Source: Acidobacteriaceae bacterium (lineage in GTDB: Bacteria > Acidobacteriota > Terriglobia > Terriglobales > Acidobacteriaceae). From it: a stretch of DNA of 6,335 nt. The stretch lies in the NCBI GenBank assembly GCA_003132825.1, contig PKYX01000118.1:1-6335 (forward strand). Direction: 5' to 3'. Within the stretch, counting starts at the first letter, position 1; each line of letters starts with the position of its first letter. Under the pieces are notes generated by a model. That model was not told the origin of the DNA. It saw nothing but the letters and a program-made list of their open reading frames with translations, and made no database searches. The translations under genes and the position numbers were made by a program. Below, one piece after another: positions 1 through 5,713 of the stretch.

Positions 1-3
1 AGG

Positions 4-1239
4 TTGTCCGGGACACAGTCGGGCTCGGCCTGGGCGCCTCTCGGCGAACCGCTGTTTCGGTCGCTCTGGGTGGCATCCGTGATCTCCTACGTCGGCACCT
101 GGATGCAGAACGTGGGGGCGGGGTGGATGATGACCCAGCTCACCATGTCGCCGCTCATGGTGAGCCTGGTGCAGGCGGCTACCACCCTGCCGGTGTTTCT
201 GGTGATTCTCCCGGCCGGTGCCTTGGCGGATATGGTGGACCGGAGGCGGTTTCTGCTGATCACCCAGGGATGGATGGTGCTGGCGGCGGGGGCGCTCGGC
301 GTACTCACCTTGCGGCACGACCTCACGCCCTGGGTCCTTTTGGGATTCACCTTTGCGCTGGGGCTCGGGGCAGTCATGAACGATCCGGCTTGGCAGGCGA
401 TTACCCCGGAGATCATTTCGGCCGAGCGCCACGCAGCGGCGGTGGCGCTGAACTCGGTGGGCTACAACGTGGCGCGGGCGGTGGGTCCGGCGCTCGGCGG
501 GCTGGTGATCGCGGCGGCCGGGTCAGGCTGGGCGTTTCTGCTGAATGCGGCTTCGTTTTTTGGCGTGATCTTCTTTTTGTACCGCTGGCAGCGGCCGCAT
601 TTTGAGCGGCTCGAGACCGGGCGGGTGAGCGATGCTCTGCTGGCGGGGTTGCGCTACGGGCGAACGGCTCCGCTGGTGCGCTGCGTACTGGTGCGGACGG
701 GAGCGTTCAGCCTGGGAGCGAGTTCGCTGCTGGCGCTGCTTCCGATTCTGGCGCGTCCCTATGGAGCGAGCGGCTACGGCCTGATGCTCGGATCATTTGG
801 ACTAGGGGCTCTCGCGGGAGCGGCGGTATTGCCTCGGCTGCGCACCAGGCTCTCGGTGGATGGGATGGTGGTGTTCGATATTCTGCTGTTTGCCGCCATG
901 ACGGTTCTGGCGGGCAGGGTGCAAGCGTTGGGGTGGCTGAATCTGGTGCTGTTCGCGAGCGGGACGGCCTGGATTGGGATTTTGGCCTGCCTGAATGTGG
1001 CGGCGCAGACCATGTCGCCATCGTCACTGCGGGCGCGGACGTTGTCCATGTACCTTTTCGTGTTGCAGGGCGGGATGGCGGTCGGCAGCGTGGCCTGGGG
1101 AGCTCTGGCGACCAAGGTTGGGGTTTCGACCACTCTGCTTTGTGCGGCCGGGGCTTTGATCGTGGGCTTGTTTACGGTACGGAGTTTCCGGCTGAGCTCG
1201 CAGGAACTGCAGCTTGCGCCTTCGGTGGTGCGGGATTAG
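4..1239 (+). CDS. MFS transporter, EntS/MFS_3-type exporter
   Basis: Predicted inner-membrane proton-driven exporter of the major facilitator superfamily, closest in style to the EntS-like MFS_3 group; the substrate cannot be read from the sequence. The 411 residues give about 12 hydrophobic segments, roughly 20-42, 54-76, 85-103, 108-126, 145-170, 174-193, then after a hydrophilic central loop 222-248, 257-277, 288-304, 309-333, 346-366 and 372-392. The motif A loop between TM2 and TM3 is clear at residues 72-82 (GALADMVDRRR). The segment around 148-166 (LNSVGYNVARAVGPALGG) and the N-terminal GTWMQNVGAGWMMT are typical of this group. Many relatives are longer, about 520-550 residues, with a soluble C-terminal extension; this one stops soon after TM12. 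The TTG at position 4 is the first possible start, but the frame is open to the left edge, so the true start may lie outside. DinB follows after 50 bases and could be cotranscribed. Confidence 0.9.
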   Translation: MSGTQSGSAWAPLGEPLFRSLWVASVISYVGTWMQNVGAGWMMTQLTMSPLMVSLVQAATTLPVFLVILPAGALADMVDRRRFLLITQGWMVLAAGALGVLTLRHDLTPWVLLGFTFALGLGAVMNDPAWQAITPEIISAERHAAAVALNSVGYNVARAVGPALGGLVIAAAGSGWAFLLNAASFFGVIFFLYRWQRPHFERLETGRVSDALLAGLRYGRTAPLVRCVLVRTGAFSLGASSLLALLPILARPYGASGYGLMLGSFGLGALAGAAVLPRLRTRLSVDGMVVFDILLFAAMTVLAGRVQALGWLNLVLFASGTAWIGILACLNVAAQTMSPSSLRARTLSMYLFVLQGGMAVGSVAWGALATKVGVSTTLLCAAGALIVGLFTVRSFRLSSQELQLAPSVVRD

Positions 1240-1289
1240 CTCGGGTCGTAGGCGGTGGAGTCAAAATTTGCTTTCGAGGGAGAAATGAA

Positions 1290-1865
1290 ATGGGACTGAC
1301 GAAGATGAAATGGATGGGTGCGTGCCTTTTCCTGCTGGGATGCGGGGTCACGGCTGGGGCACAGGATGCAAAACCGGCAGCCGCCCCGATGGTCCCGGAC
1401 GTATTCAATAGCTATGTGGGCAATGCCGAACACGAGTTCGTCTCCGCGGCGGAAGCCATGCCGGAGGACAAGTATTCCTTTGCGCCGAGCAACGGAGAGT
1501 TCAAGGGGGTGCGCACTTTCGCCGAAGAGGTAAAGCACGTGGGCGCGGTGAACTACCTGTTTGGCGCCGTCATCCTACAGGAGAAATCACCGGTCGACGT
1601 TAACGAAGAAAAGGGGCCTGACTCGGTGAAAACCAAGGCTGACATCCTGAAGTACCTCAACGATTCCTTTGCCTATCTGCAGCGGGCGCTGGGGACCGTA
1701 ACCCAGGCCAATCTGGTCGACCCAATCAAGAACCCCTTCGGGGAGGGAACGTCGACGCGACTCCGGTTTGCGCTCTTGGCAGCCGGTCATCCTTGGGATC
1801 ATTACGGGCAAATGGTCGAGTATCTGCGGATGAATGGCATTGTTCCCCCGGCCAGCCGCCCCTAG
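1290..1865 (+). CDS. Exported DinB-superfamily protein
   Basis: A 191-residue member of the DinB/YfiT-like four-helix-bundle superfamily, which usually binds a divalent metal through three histidines; some members are thiol-S-transferases, most have no known reaction. The likely ligands are H83 (in EEVKHVGAVNYL) and the pair H167/H171 (in AAGHPWDHYGQM), so the triad looks intact. The end YLRMNGIVPPASR is typical of family members I associate with Acidobacteriota. The start at 1290 is supported by GAGGGAG at 1276-1282, 7 bases upstream. The frame is open further upstream, but only as antiparallel reading through the MFS gene. Residues 1-25 form a signal sequence: basic MGLTKMK, a hydrophobic core, then either an AGA cleavage site before Q25 or a lipobox-like LLGC at 15-18. 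Secretion or lipoprotein anchoring is therefore predicted, which differs from the classical cytosolic DinB. An alternative ATG at 1305 (MKWMG) would also keep the signal. Confidence 0.88.
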   Translation: MGLTKMKWMGACLFLLGCGVTAGAQDAKPAAAPMVPDVFNSYVGNAEHEFVSAAEAMPEDKYSFAPSNGEFKGVRTFAEEVKHVGAVNYLFGAVILQEKSPVDVNEEKGPDSVKTKADILKYLNDSFAYLQRALGTVTQANLVDPIKNPFGEGTSTRLRFALLAAGHPWDHYGQMVEYLRMNGIVPPASRP

Positions 1866-1907
1866 GCGAATCTTTGGCGTGTCCTCGGGCTGGCCCCGGC
1901 CCGGCAG

Positions 1908-1923
1908 TAGCACGGAGGTGCTA
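1908..1923 (+). terminator. Weak hairpin after the DinB gene
   Basis: A perfect 6-bp stem TAGCAC/GTGCTA closes a GGAG tetraloop 42 bases after the DinB stop and is followed only by TTTA. The stem is short and the T-run poor, so termination would be weak. It also abuts the possible promoter at 1924-1952 and could act there instead. Both readings are inference. Confidence 0.25.
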
Positions 1924-1952
1924 TTTACAGGCTTTAAGGGTGCACGTAGATT
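1924..1952 (+). promoter_or_regulatory. Candidate sigma-70 promoter for the 70-residue ORF
   Basis: TTTACA at 1924-1929 (5 of 6 matches to the -35 consensus) and TAGATT at 1947-1952 (4 of 6 to the -10 consensus, with TA and the final T kept) are separated by exactly 17 bases. A transcript starting near 1959 would have a leader of about 120 bases before the ATG at 2078. The match is by eye and could be chance. Confidence 0.35.
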
Positions 1953-2077
1953 GTCGGTTCCCCCGATTCCGCGAGGAGATTGGCCGGATAAGCAGAGGCC
2001 GCTTCCACGAATGAACGCGCTTGGACCGGTGTGTTTGCGAGCGCGTGCGGCAGTCACTGGTTCCCAGGGGTGGAGAA

Positions 2078-2290
2078 ATGATTAGACGAAAGCAGCCAGC
2101 GGTGGGCACCGCGGTCTCCGACGCCCGGCGCGAACGCGAAGTGCAGCGGGAGATTGAGAACTTTATGCGGGCCCTGACTTCGTATCCGGATCGCTTCGCG
2201 CGCGATCCCTACCTGAGTTTCGAACAGCATTTGTTTCGTATAGCAGCCGCCGACCAGCCGCTGGCGGGCGAAAGCCCGGAGCGCGGCTGA
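2078..2290 (+). CDS. Small conserved-looking protein of unknown function (70 aa)
   Basis: I do not recognise a named family. The 70-residue product begins MIRRKQPAVG, then has a charged, probably helical stretch at about 15-32 (DARREREVQREIENFMRA), followed by SYPDRFARDPYLSFEQHLFRI at about 34-54 and a short polar end. There is no signal peptide, membrane segment or cysteine motif, so a small cytosolic protein is likely. The ATG at 2078 is chosen because AGGGG at 2066-2070 lies 7 bases upstream; the frame also has a TTG at 2021, which adds 19 residues without a good ribosome site. A separate 24-codon reading frame (2011-2085) ends inside its first codons. The gene lies at the end of the plus-strand block and faces thrB. 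I recall similar short proteins in Acidobacteriota, but cannot verify this here. Confidence 0.6.
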   Translation: MIRRKQPAVGTAVSDARREREVQREIENFMRALTSYPDRFARDPYLSFEQHLFRIAAADQPLAGESPERG

Positions 2291-2362
2291 GCCAACCGCC
2301 CCTCTTGCAGACCTGCGCAATTCCACCCCTTAAAATCAAGGGCAGGCCCAGACACCGGCCTC
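2291..2362. other. Convergent intergenic gap between the 70-aa gene and thrB
   Basis: This 72-base gap separates two genes that end toward each other, so a bidirectional terminator would be expected. Two small inverted repeats are visible: CCCTT/AAGGG at 2327-2331 and 2338-2342 with a 6-base AT-rich loop, and CACCG/CGGTG at 2353-2357 and 2367-2371, which overlaps the thrB stop. Neither is followed by a real T-run on either strand, so no confident intrinsic terminator can be called. Confidence 0.4.
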
Positions 2363-3295
2363 TTAGCGGTGCTTTGTCGCATTACTGTAAGCGCAGATTG
2401 CGGTGGGGATCAGTTCCGCGGTAAGGCCTGCGGTGCGCAGGCGCTCGGCGACCCGGGCTTGGACCCGGGTCAGACTGGCTTTTGCCTCCAGAAAAATCAA
2501 TACGGAAGGACCGGCTCCGCTCAGGGCCACTCCCAGAATGCCGGAGACTCCGGCCAGTTTTTCGAGCGCGGGTAAGAGCGGACACAGGACGGCGCGGTAG
2601 GGCTGGTGGATCCGGTCGGCGAGCGCCGAGCCCAGCAACTTGGGGTTGCCTTGCACCAACGCCGCCAGCAACAGCATGGAGTTCTGGATGTTGGTGACGG
2701 CATCGGCGCGCGAGTATTGCGCGGGGAGGACGCGACGGGCTTCCTCGGTGAAAAGAGTCTGCTCGGGGACGGCGAGCAGCAGGGGCCAGTTCCCTTTCGG
2801 GAGGAAACGGGCGACTTGGGCTTCGGTTTCGCTCAACATGCGGGCGACGGCAAGTCCACCCATCCAGCAGGCGGCAGCGTTGTCGGGATGGTGCTCGCGG
2901 CGCGAGGCCTCGCCGATGATGCGACTGTCGGACCAACGTAATTTGCCGAAATGGACGGCCAGGGCGATGGCCGCCAGGCGGGCGGCAGCGGATGAGCCGC
3001 ATCCCTTGCCGATGGGGATTTGGTTGTCGAGGCGAAGCGCCAGAGGGAGCGGGTTTTTTCCTTCCGCCCGGAGGATCTCACGGTAGGTCGTCAGGATCAG
3101 GTGATTTTCCAGGCGGCCGCAGATTTCGGCGTCGCGGCCGCTGGCCTCGATGGAAAATTCTTTGGCTGGGCGGGCGCCGATCTTGAGAAACAGCCGCATG
3201 GCGAGCGCGGCGGCGTCAAAGGCCGGGCCCAGGTTGGCCGAGGTCGCGGGCAGGGTGAGGTGGAGGGCGGCTGGAGTCGGGGCCTTCTTGCTCAT
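2363..3295 (-). CDS. thrB: Homoserine kinase (EC 2.7.1.39)
   Basis: Cytosolic GHMP-family kinase that phosphorylates L-homoserine with ATP to O-phospho-L-homoserine, the substrate of threonine synthase encoded just upstream. From the ATG at 3295 it has 310 residues, the same length as E. coli ThrB. The N-terminal family signature LPATSANLGPAFDA is at 15-28. The glycine-rich ATP-binding loop IPIGKGCGSSAAA is at 93-105. The substrate-site segment HHPDNAAACWMGG is at 135-147, and the C-terminal GHMP motif LSGAGPSVL is at 258-266. All expected motifs are present, so it should be active. A GTG at 3346 would add 17 residues, but AGGG touches it with no spacing and the extension is not family-like. 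The chosen ATG has GGAGAG 12 bases upstream, a rather long spacing, and part of that site lies in a small hairpin (3311-3324). It follows thrC after 165 bases. Confidence 0.95.
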   Translation of the reverse strand: MSKKAPTPAALHLTLPATSANLGPAFDAAALAMRLFLKIGARPAKEFSIEASGRDAEICGRLENHLILTTYREILRAEGKNPLPLALRLDNQIPIGKGCGSSAAARLAAIALAVHFGKLRWSDSRIIGEASRREHHPDNAAACWMGGLAVARMLSETEAQVARFLPKGNWPLLLAVPEQTLFTEEARRVLPAQYSRADAVTNIQNSMLLLAALVQGNPKLLGSALADRIHQPYRAVLCPLLPALEKLAGVSGILGVALSGAGPSVLIFLEAKASLTRVQARVAERLRTAGLTAELIPTAICAYSNATKHR

Positions 3296-3307
3296 GTTGT
3301 AGGGAGT

Positions 3308-3324
3308 CTCTCCGGTGGCCCGGA
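3308..3324 (-). promoter_or_regulatory. Hairpin covering the thrB ribosome binding site
   Basis: On the minus strand TCCGG-GCCA-CCGGA forms a 5-bp stem with a 4-base loop (3311-3324), with a further T-G wobble possible. The 3' arm contains the start of GGAGAG (3308-3313), the only good Shine-Dalgarno match before the ATG at 3295. Pairing would partly hide the site and might lower thrB translation. This is inferred from base pairing only. Confidence 0.3.
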
Positions 3325-3377
3325 AGGGTTTTAGCTGATGTTCCACCCCTGCGGGCGATTTTTGGTGGCCCTTCTTT

Positions 3378-3433
3378 TGTCCTTAGATATCTGTCCTTTA
3401 TCCGAGCGCTCAAAGGGCCGCGCCGCCCGACAG
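3378..3433 (-). repeat. Direct and inverted repeats in the thrC-thrB spacer
   Basis: The spacer holds a direct repeat TGTCCTT (plus-strand reading) at 3378-3384 and 3392-3398, 14 bases apart, flanking the palindrome AGATATCT. CCTTT at 3395-3399 pairs with AAAGG at 3412-3416, enclosing the palindrome GAGCGCTC. CTGTC at 3391-3395 can pair with GACAG at 3429-3433, and GGGC/GCCC at 3415-3428 forms a GC-rich stem followed on the minus strand by TTT. The helices are mutually exclusive in part. This could be a weak thrC terminator, a structured thrB leader or an operator; the sequence does not decide between these, and I see no convincing promoter here. Confidence 0.4.
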
Positions 3434-3460
3434 CCCAGGTCTTCTTCCTACGGTTCCTGA

Positions 3461-4861
3461 TCAGGGTTCCTCTGCCAGGGTTTCGGCTTGCTCCAGGGTC
3501 TTAACGACCGCGTCGGCGCTCGCATCGAGCACGATGGGCGCGCGCTCGTGGGCGGCCAGGATGGCTGCTTGGCTTTCCAGTGGGGTGCCACTGAAGAGGT
3601 CGCCGCGATGAAACTTTAGCGTAAACTCCGGATCCTTGAGCAGGTGGCCGGTGAGAACTAGGACGACGGTTTCGGAAGGTTTGACAAAGCCCTGCTTCAC
3701 CAGCTTCTTCAGACCGGCCAGCGTGACCGCGGACGCGGGCTCACAACCGACCCCATCGGCGCCGATTTCCGCCTTGGCTTGCGCGATTTCGATTTCGCTC
3801 ACTTGCTCGACTGTGCCCCCGGTCGCTTCGAGAACCCGCACCGCCTTTTTCCACGAAGCGGGGTGGCCGATGCGAATGGCGGTAGCCATGGTTTCGGCTT
3901 GCACGGGAATGAGACGCTTTCCGGAGGTCTCGCGAACCGTTCGCACCAGGGGGTTCGCGCCTTCGGCTTGAATGACGGAAAGCTTGGGCATGCGAGAGAT
4001 CAAACCAAGCTCCCTCATTTCGAGAAACGCTTTGCCGAGGGCCGAGCAATTGCCAAGGTTGCCGCCCGGCACGATGACGTGGTCGGGAGATTGCCAATCG
4101 CACTGCTCGAGCAATTCGATGGCTGCGGTCTTTTGTCCCTCGAGGCGATAGGGATTGACGGAGTTGAGCAGGTAGACGGGCATGCGCTCAACCACCTCAT
4201 TCAGAACCCGCATGCAACCATCGAAGTCGGTTTTCAGTTGGCAGGTCACGGCGCCGTAGTCGAGGGCCTGCGAAAGTTTGCCCCAGGAAACTTTGCCGTC
4301 GGGAATGAGAACCAGGCTGCGCATGCTGCCGCGGGCAGCGTAGGCGGCCATCGAAGCCGAAGTGTTGCCGGTCGAGGCGCAGGCCACCCAGCGGAATCCT
4401 TCCTGGCGGGCGAACGATGCCGAGACCGTCATCCCGGTGTCCTTGAAAGACCCGGTCGGATTCATGCCCTGATGCTTGGCGTAGAGGTGAGGGACTCCGA
4501 CGATGCGGGCCGAGCGGGGCATTTCATAGAGTGGGGTGTTGCCTTCGCGGAGGCTGATGGCTTGGTGGCCGCTGGCGAGCGCGGGGAGGACTTCGCGGAA
4601 ACGCCACACCCCGCTCTGGTCGACGGCCGCGCGGGAGCTGCGACGCCGGCGCCAGAGGGCTTTGAGTTCGGAGGCGTTCAGGCCGGCGGCGCGCCCGCCG
4701 CTGGTTTTCCAGGCGGGATAAATGATTTCGAGCAGATCGCCGCAGCTCGGGCAACGCAGGGTCCGGCTGGCGCTCTTGTGCACCGCGCCGCATTCGATGC
4801 ACCGCAGTTGGGATACGGTCTGCTCGAGTTTGGGGTCCAGAATCGTGGTTTGGTTGGTCAT
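3461..4861 (-). CDS. thrC: Threonine synthase with N-terminal zinc ribbon (EC 4.2.3.1)
   Basis: PLP-dependent cytosolic enzyme converting O-phospho-L-homoserine to L-threonine and phosphate, the last step of threonine synthesis. From the ATG at 4861 it has 466 residues. A zinc-ribbon-like head carries C21xxC24 and C37xxC40. The fold-type II PLP core follows: NPTGSFKDTGM at 134-144 with the Schiff-base lysine K140, ASTGNTSAS at 162-170, the phosphate-binding loop PGGNLGN at 265-271, and EPASA at 374-378 with LTGHLLKDP at 403-411. The pattern is that of the bacterial long-type ThrC rather than cystathionine or cysteine synthases. A TTG at 4912 in frame would add 17 residues; it is less likely because it lies upstream of the probable -10 element and the added residues are not family-like. 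The ribosome site before 4861 is poor (only GAG touching the ATG), so the start is less certain than the product. A tail of about 55 residues follows the core. Confidence 0.95.
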   Translation of the reverse strand: MTNQTTILDPKLEQTVSQLRCIECGAVHKSASRTLRCPSCGDLLEIIYPAWKTSGGRAAGLNASELKALWRRRRSSRAAVDQSGVWRFREVLPALASGHQAISLREGNTPLYEMPRSARIVGVPHLYAKHQGMNPTGSFKDTGMTVSASFARQEGFRWVACASTGNTSASMAAYAARGSMRSLVLIPDGKVSWGKLSQALDYGAVTCQLKTDFDGCMRVLNEVVERMPVYLLNSVNPYRLEGQKTAAIELLEQCDWQSPDHVIVPGGNLGNCSALGKAFLEMRELGLISRMPKLSVIQAEGANPLVRTVRETSGKRLIPVQAETMATAIRIGHPASWKKAVRVLEATGGTVEQVSEIEIAQAKAEIGADGVGCEPASAVTLAGLKKLVKQGFVKPSETVVLVLTGHLLKDPEFTLKFHRGDLFSGTPLESQAAILAAHERAPIVLDASADAVVKTLEQAETLAEEP

Positions 4862-4894
4862 CTCGATCAGTGGCCGCAAGCGACAGGAATATCC

Positions 4895-4903
4895 AGAATA
4901 ACA
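4895..4903 (-). promoter_or_regulatory. Candidate extended -10 promoter for thrC
   Basis: The minus strand reads TGT-TATTCT, an extended -10 (TGn followed by 5 of 6 consensus bases). At 17 bases upstream there is no -35 match (GCGCCC). Transcription would begin near 4888, leaving a leader of about 27 bases before the ATG at 4861. This supports that ATG over the TTG at 4912. Confidence 0.35.
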
Positions 4904-4969
4904 GAGGGCCAATCACGGGGCGCAGGCGGCTCCGTCCTGGTTAGCGGATCGGGAACGGGCCGCGGGAGA

Positions 4970-4999
4970 GGACCGGCATGGGGACCGGCGCGGCCCCCA
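4970..4999 (-). repeat. GC-rich direct repeat and hairpin after the cupin gene
   Basis: GGACCGGC occurs twice in plus reading, at 4970-4977 and 4982-4989. TGGGG at 4979-4983 pairs with CCCCA at 4995-4999 around an 11-base loop. The hairpin lies 22 bases past the cupin stop on its strand and could help end the cupin transcript, but it has no T-run, so an intrinsic terminator is not established. Confidence 0.3.
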
Positions 5000-5020
5000 C
5001 CACAGCCGGCGGGCGCGGCG

Positions 5021-5476
5021 TTACCGCTGGGCACGCAGGTACAGGTCAGTTTTATCGATCCAGTCCTTGCGGGGGGGATCAAAAACGTCGAGATCGATAG
5101 TATCCACGACAGCTTCAGCCTTGTGCGGCATGTGGGGCGGGATGGTGAGCACCTCACCGGCCTGGACAACGATTTCCTTGCCATCGATCCAAAACTTCAG
5201 CGCGCCCTCGAGAATACAGGTCACCTGTTCGTTGTGATGACTGTGCAAGGGGATGATGCAGCCCTTCCTCAGCACCAGACGGGCGACCATCAACCTTTTC
5301 CCGACAATGAACTGGCGCTGCAGTAGCGGATTCAGTTCTTCGAGCTCGACCGAACCCCAGGGCAGGTGCTTGGGTTCGGCTCTTGTCGGGCTGACTTTCT
5401 CGGGCGCTCGACGGCCCGGGCTGGACTTCTTCGGGCTCTTGCTCTTGCGCTTGCCTGCAGGCTTTGGTTTTGGCAT
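5021..5476 (-). CDS. Single-domain cupin protein with basic N-terminal tail
   Basis: A 151-residue protein with one double-stranded beta-helix (Cupin_2 type) at about 45-140. Motif 1 is GCIIPLHSHHNEQVTCILEG (72-91), with H78, H80 and E83/Q84 as probable metal ligands; motif 2 is AGEVLTIPPHMPHKAEA (106-122) with H118. The end DVFDPPRKDWIDKTDLYLR (130-148) is shared, as I recall, by a group of bacterial cupins of unknown reaction; KdgF-like sugar-acid enzymes and sensor or storage cupins are possible relatives. Residues 1-37 are unusual: 13 lysines or arginines among many prolines and serines, with an SPKK at 14-17. The start at 5476 is firm, since GAGGA (5484-5488) lies 7 bases upstream and no other start codon precedes the fold until M63. 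It lies downstream of the SDR gene in the same direction, 237 bases apart, with a heptamer array just before its ribosome site. Confidence 0.88.
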   Translation of the reverse strand: MPKPKPAGKRKSKSPKKSSPGRRAPEKVSPTRAEPKHLPWGSVELEELNPLLQRQFIVGKRLMVARLVLRKGCIIPLHSHHNEQVTCILEGALKFWIDGKEIVVQAGEVLTIPPHMPHKAEAVVDTIDLDVFDPPRKDWIDKTDLYLRAQR

Positions 5477-5490
5477 TGCACCGTCCTCTT

Positions 5491-5520
5491 TCTGATTTCT
5501 GATCTCTGATCTCTGATCTC
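5491..5520 (-). repeat. Heptamer tandem repeat upstream of the cupin gene
   Basis: Four head-to-tail 7-base units in plus reading: TCTGATT, then TCTGATC three times, and a two-base start of a fifth. On the transcribed strand the unit reads as ATCAGAG permutations. The array ends directly beside AAGAGGA (5484-5490), the cupin ribosome site, so it lies in the leader or promoter region rather than in the coding region; the cupin frame meets a TGA at its upstream edge. I recall similar heptamers in intergenic regions of Acidobacteriota, so it may be one of a dispersed family. Confidence 0.85.
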
Positions 5521-5645
5521 AGGGCGCGGACTGATCTGCGCACCCGCTGCGGCTTTGCCGTTGCCCGCCTTGGACCCACCGCTTGCGTCGTGGGCCGCAC
5601 GCTTGTCCTGCTGCGCGGCTGATTCCGGCTTCGATTCCGCCCACG

Positions 5646-5661
5646 GTTCGCCGATTCGAAC
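5646..5661 (-). repeat. Small inverted repeat in the SDR-cupin spacer
   Basis: GTTCG (5646-5650) and CGAAC (5657-5661) form a 5-bp stem with a 6-base loop. The palindrome CTCGAG lies a few bases to its right. The minus-strand GTTCGAATC resembles a tRNA T-loop, but no acceptor, D or anticodon arms fit around it. It may form part of a 3' structure after the SDR gene. Confidence 0.35.
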
Positions 5662-5675
5662 TCTCGAGAAGCGTC

Positions 5676-5703
5676 CGAGATGCGGGGCTCCTGGTGCATC
5701 TCG
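5676..5703 (-). terminator. Inverted repeat just after the SDR stop codon
   Basis: CGAGATGC (5676-5683) and GCATCTCG (5696-5703) form a perfect 8-bp stem with a 12-base loop, extendable by one G-T pair. It begins 10 bases after the SDR stop on its strand. The position suits a transcription end or a 3' stabilising hairpin, but no T-run follows, so Rho-independent ending is doubtful. The rest of the 5477-5713 spacer has no supportable gene and no clear promoter. Confidence 0.4.
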
Positions 5704-5713
5704 AGGGATTGCG

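Noticed and set aside
933..1289. N-terminal extension of the DinB frame into the MFS gene
   Set aside because: The overlapped segment encodes the well-conserved end of the MFS protein in another frame, and a strong ribosome site plus signal sequence mark the start at 1290.
2331..2336. TAAAAT as a -10 element in the convergent gap
   Set aside because: The nearest -35-like TTGCAG is 20 bases away, and the transcript would run antisense into thrB without any gene to serve.
3779..5326. Open frame of 515 codons on the plus strand across thrC, the spacer and the cupin gene
   Set aside because: It is antisense to thrC and the cupin, both of which carry complete family motifs. The product is Gly/Ala/Arg-rich without a recognisable domain, as expected of an antisense frame in GC-rich DNA.
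5491..5520. CRISPR-like repeat
   Set aside because: The units are 7 bases and directly contiguous, without spacers, so this is a simple tandem array.
5641..5710. tRNA-like GTTCGAATC on the minus strand
   Set aside because: The bases flanking the T-loop-like sequence do not pair as a T-arm, and no acceptor, D-arm or anticodon arm fits around it.
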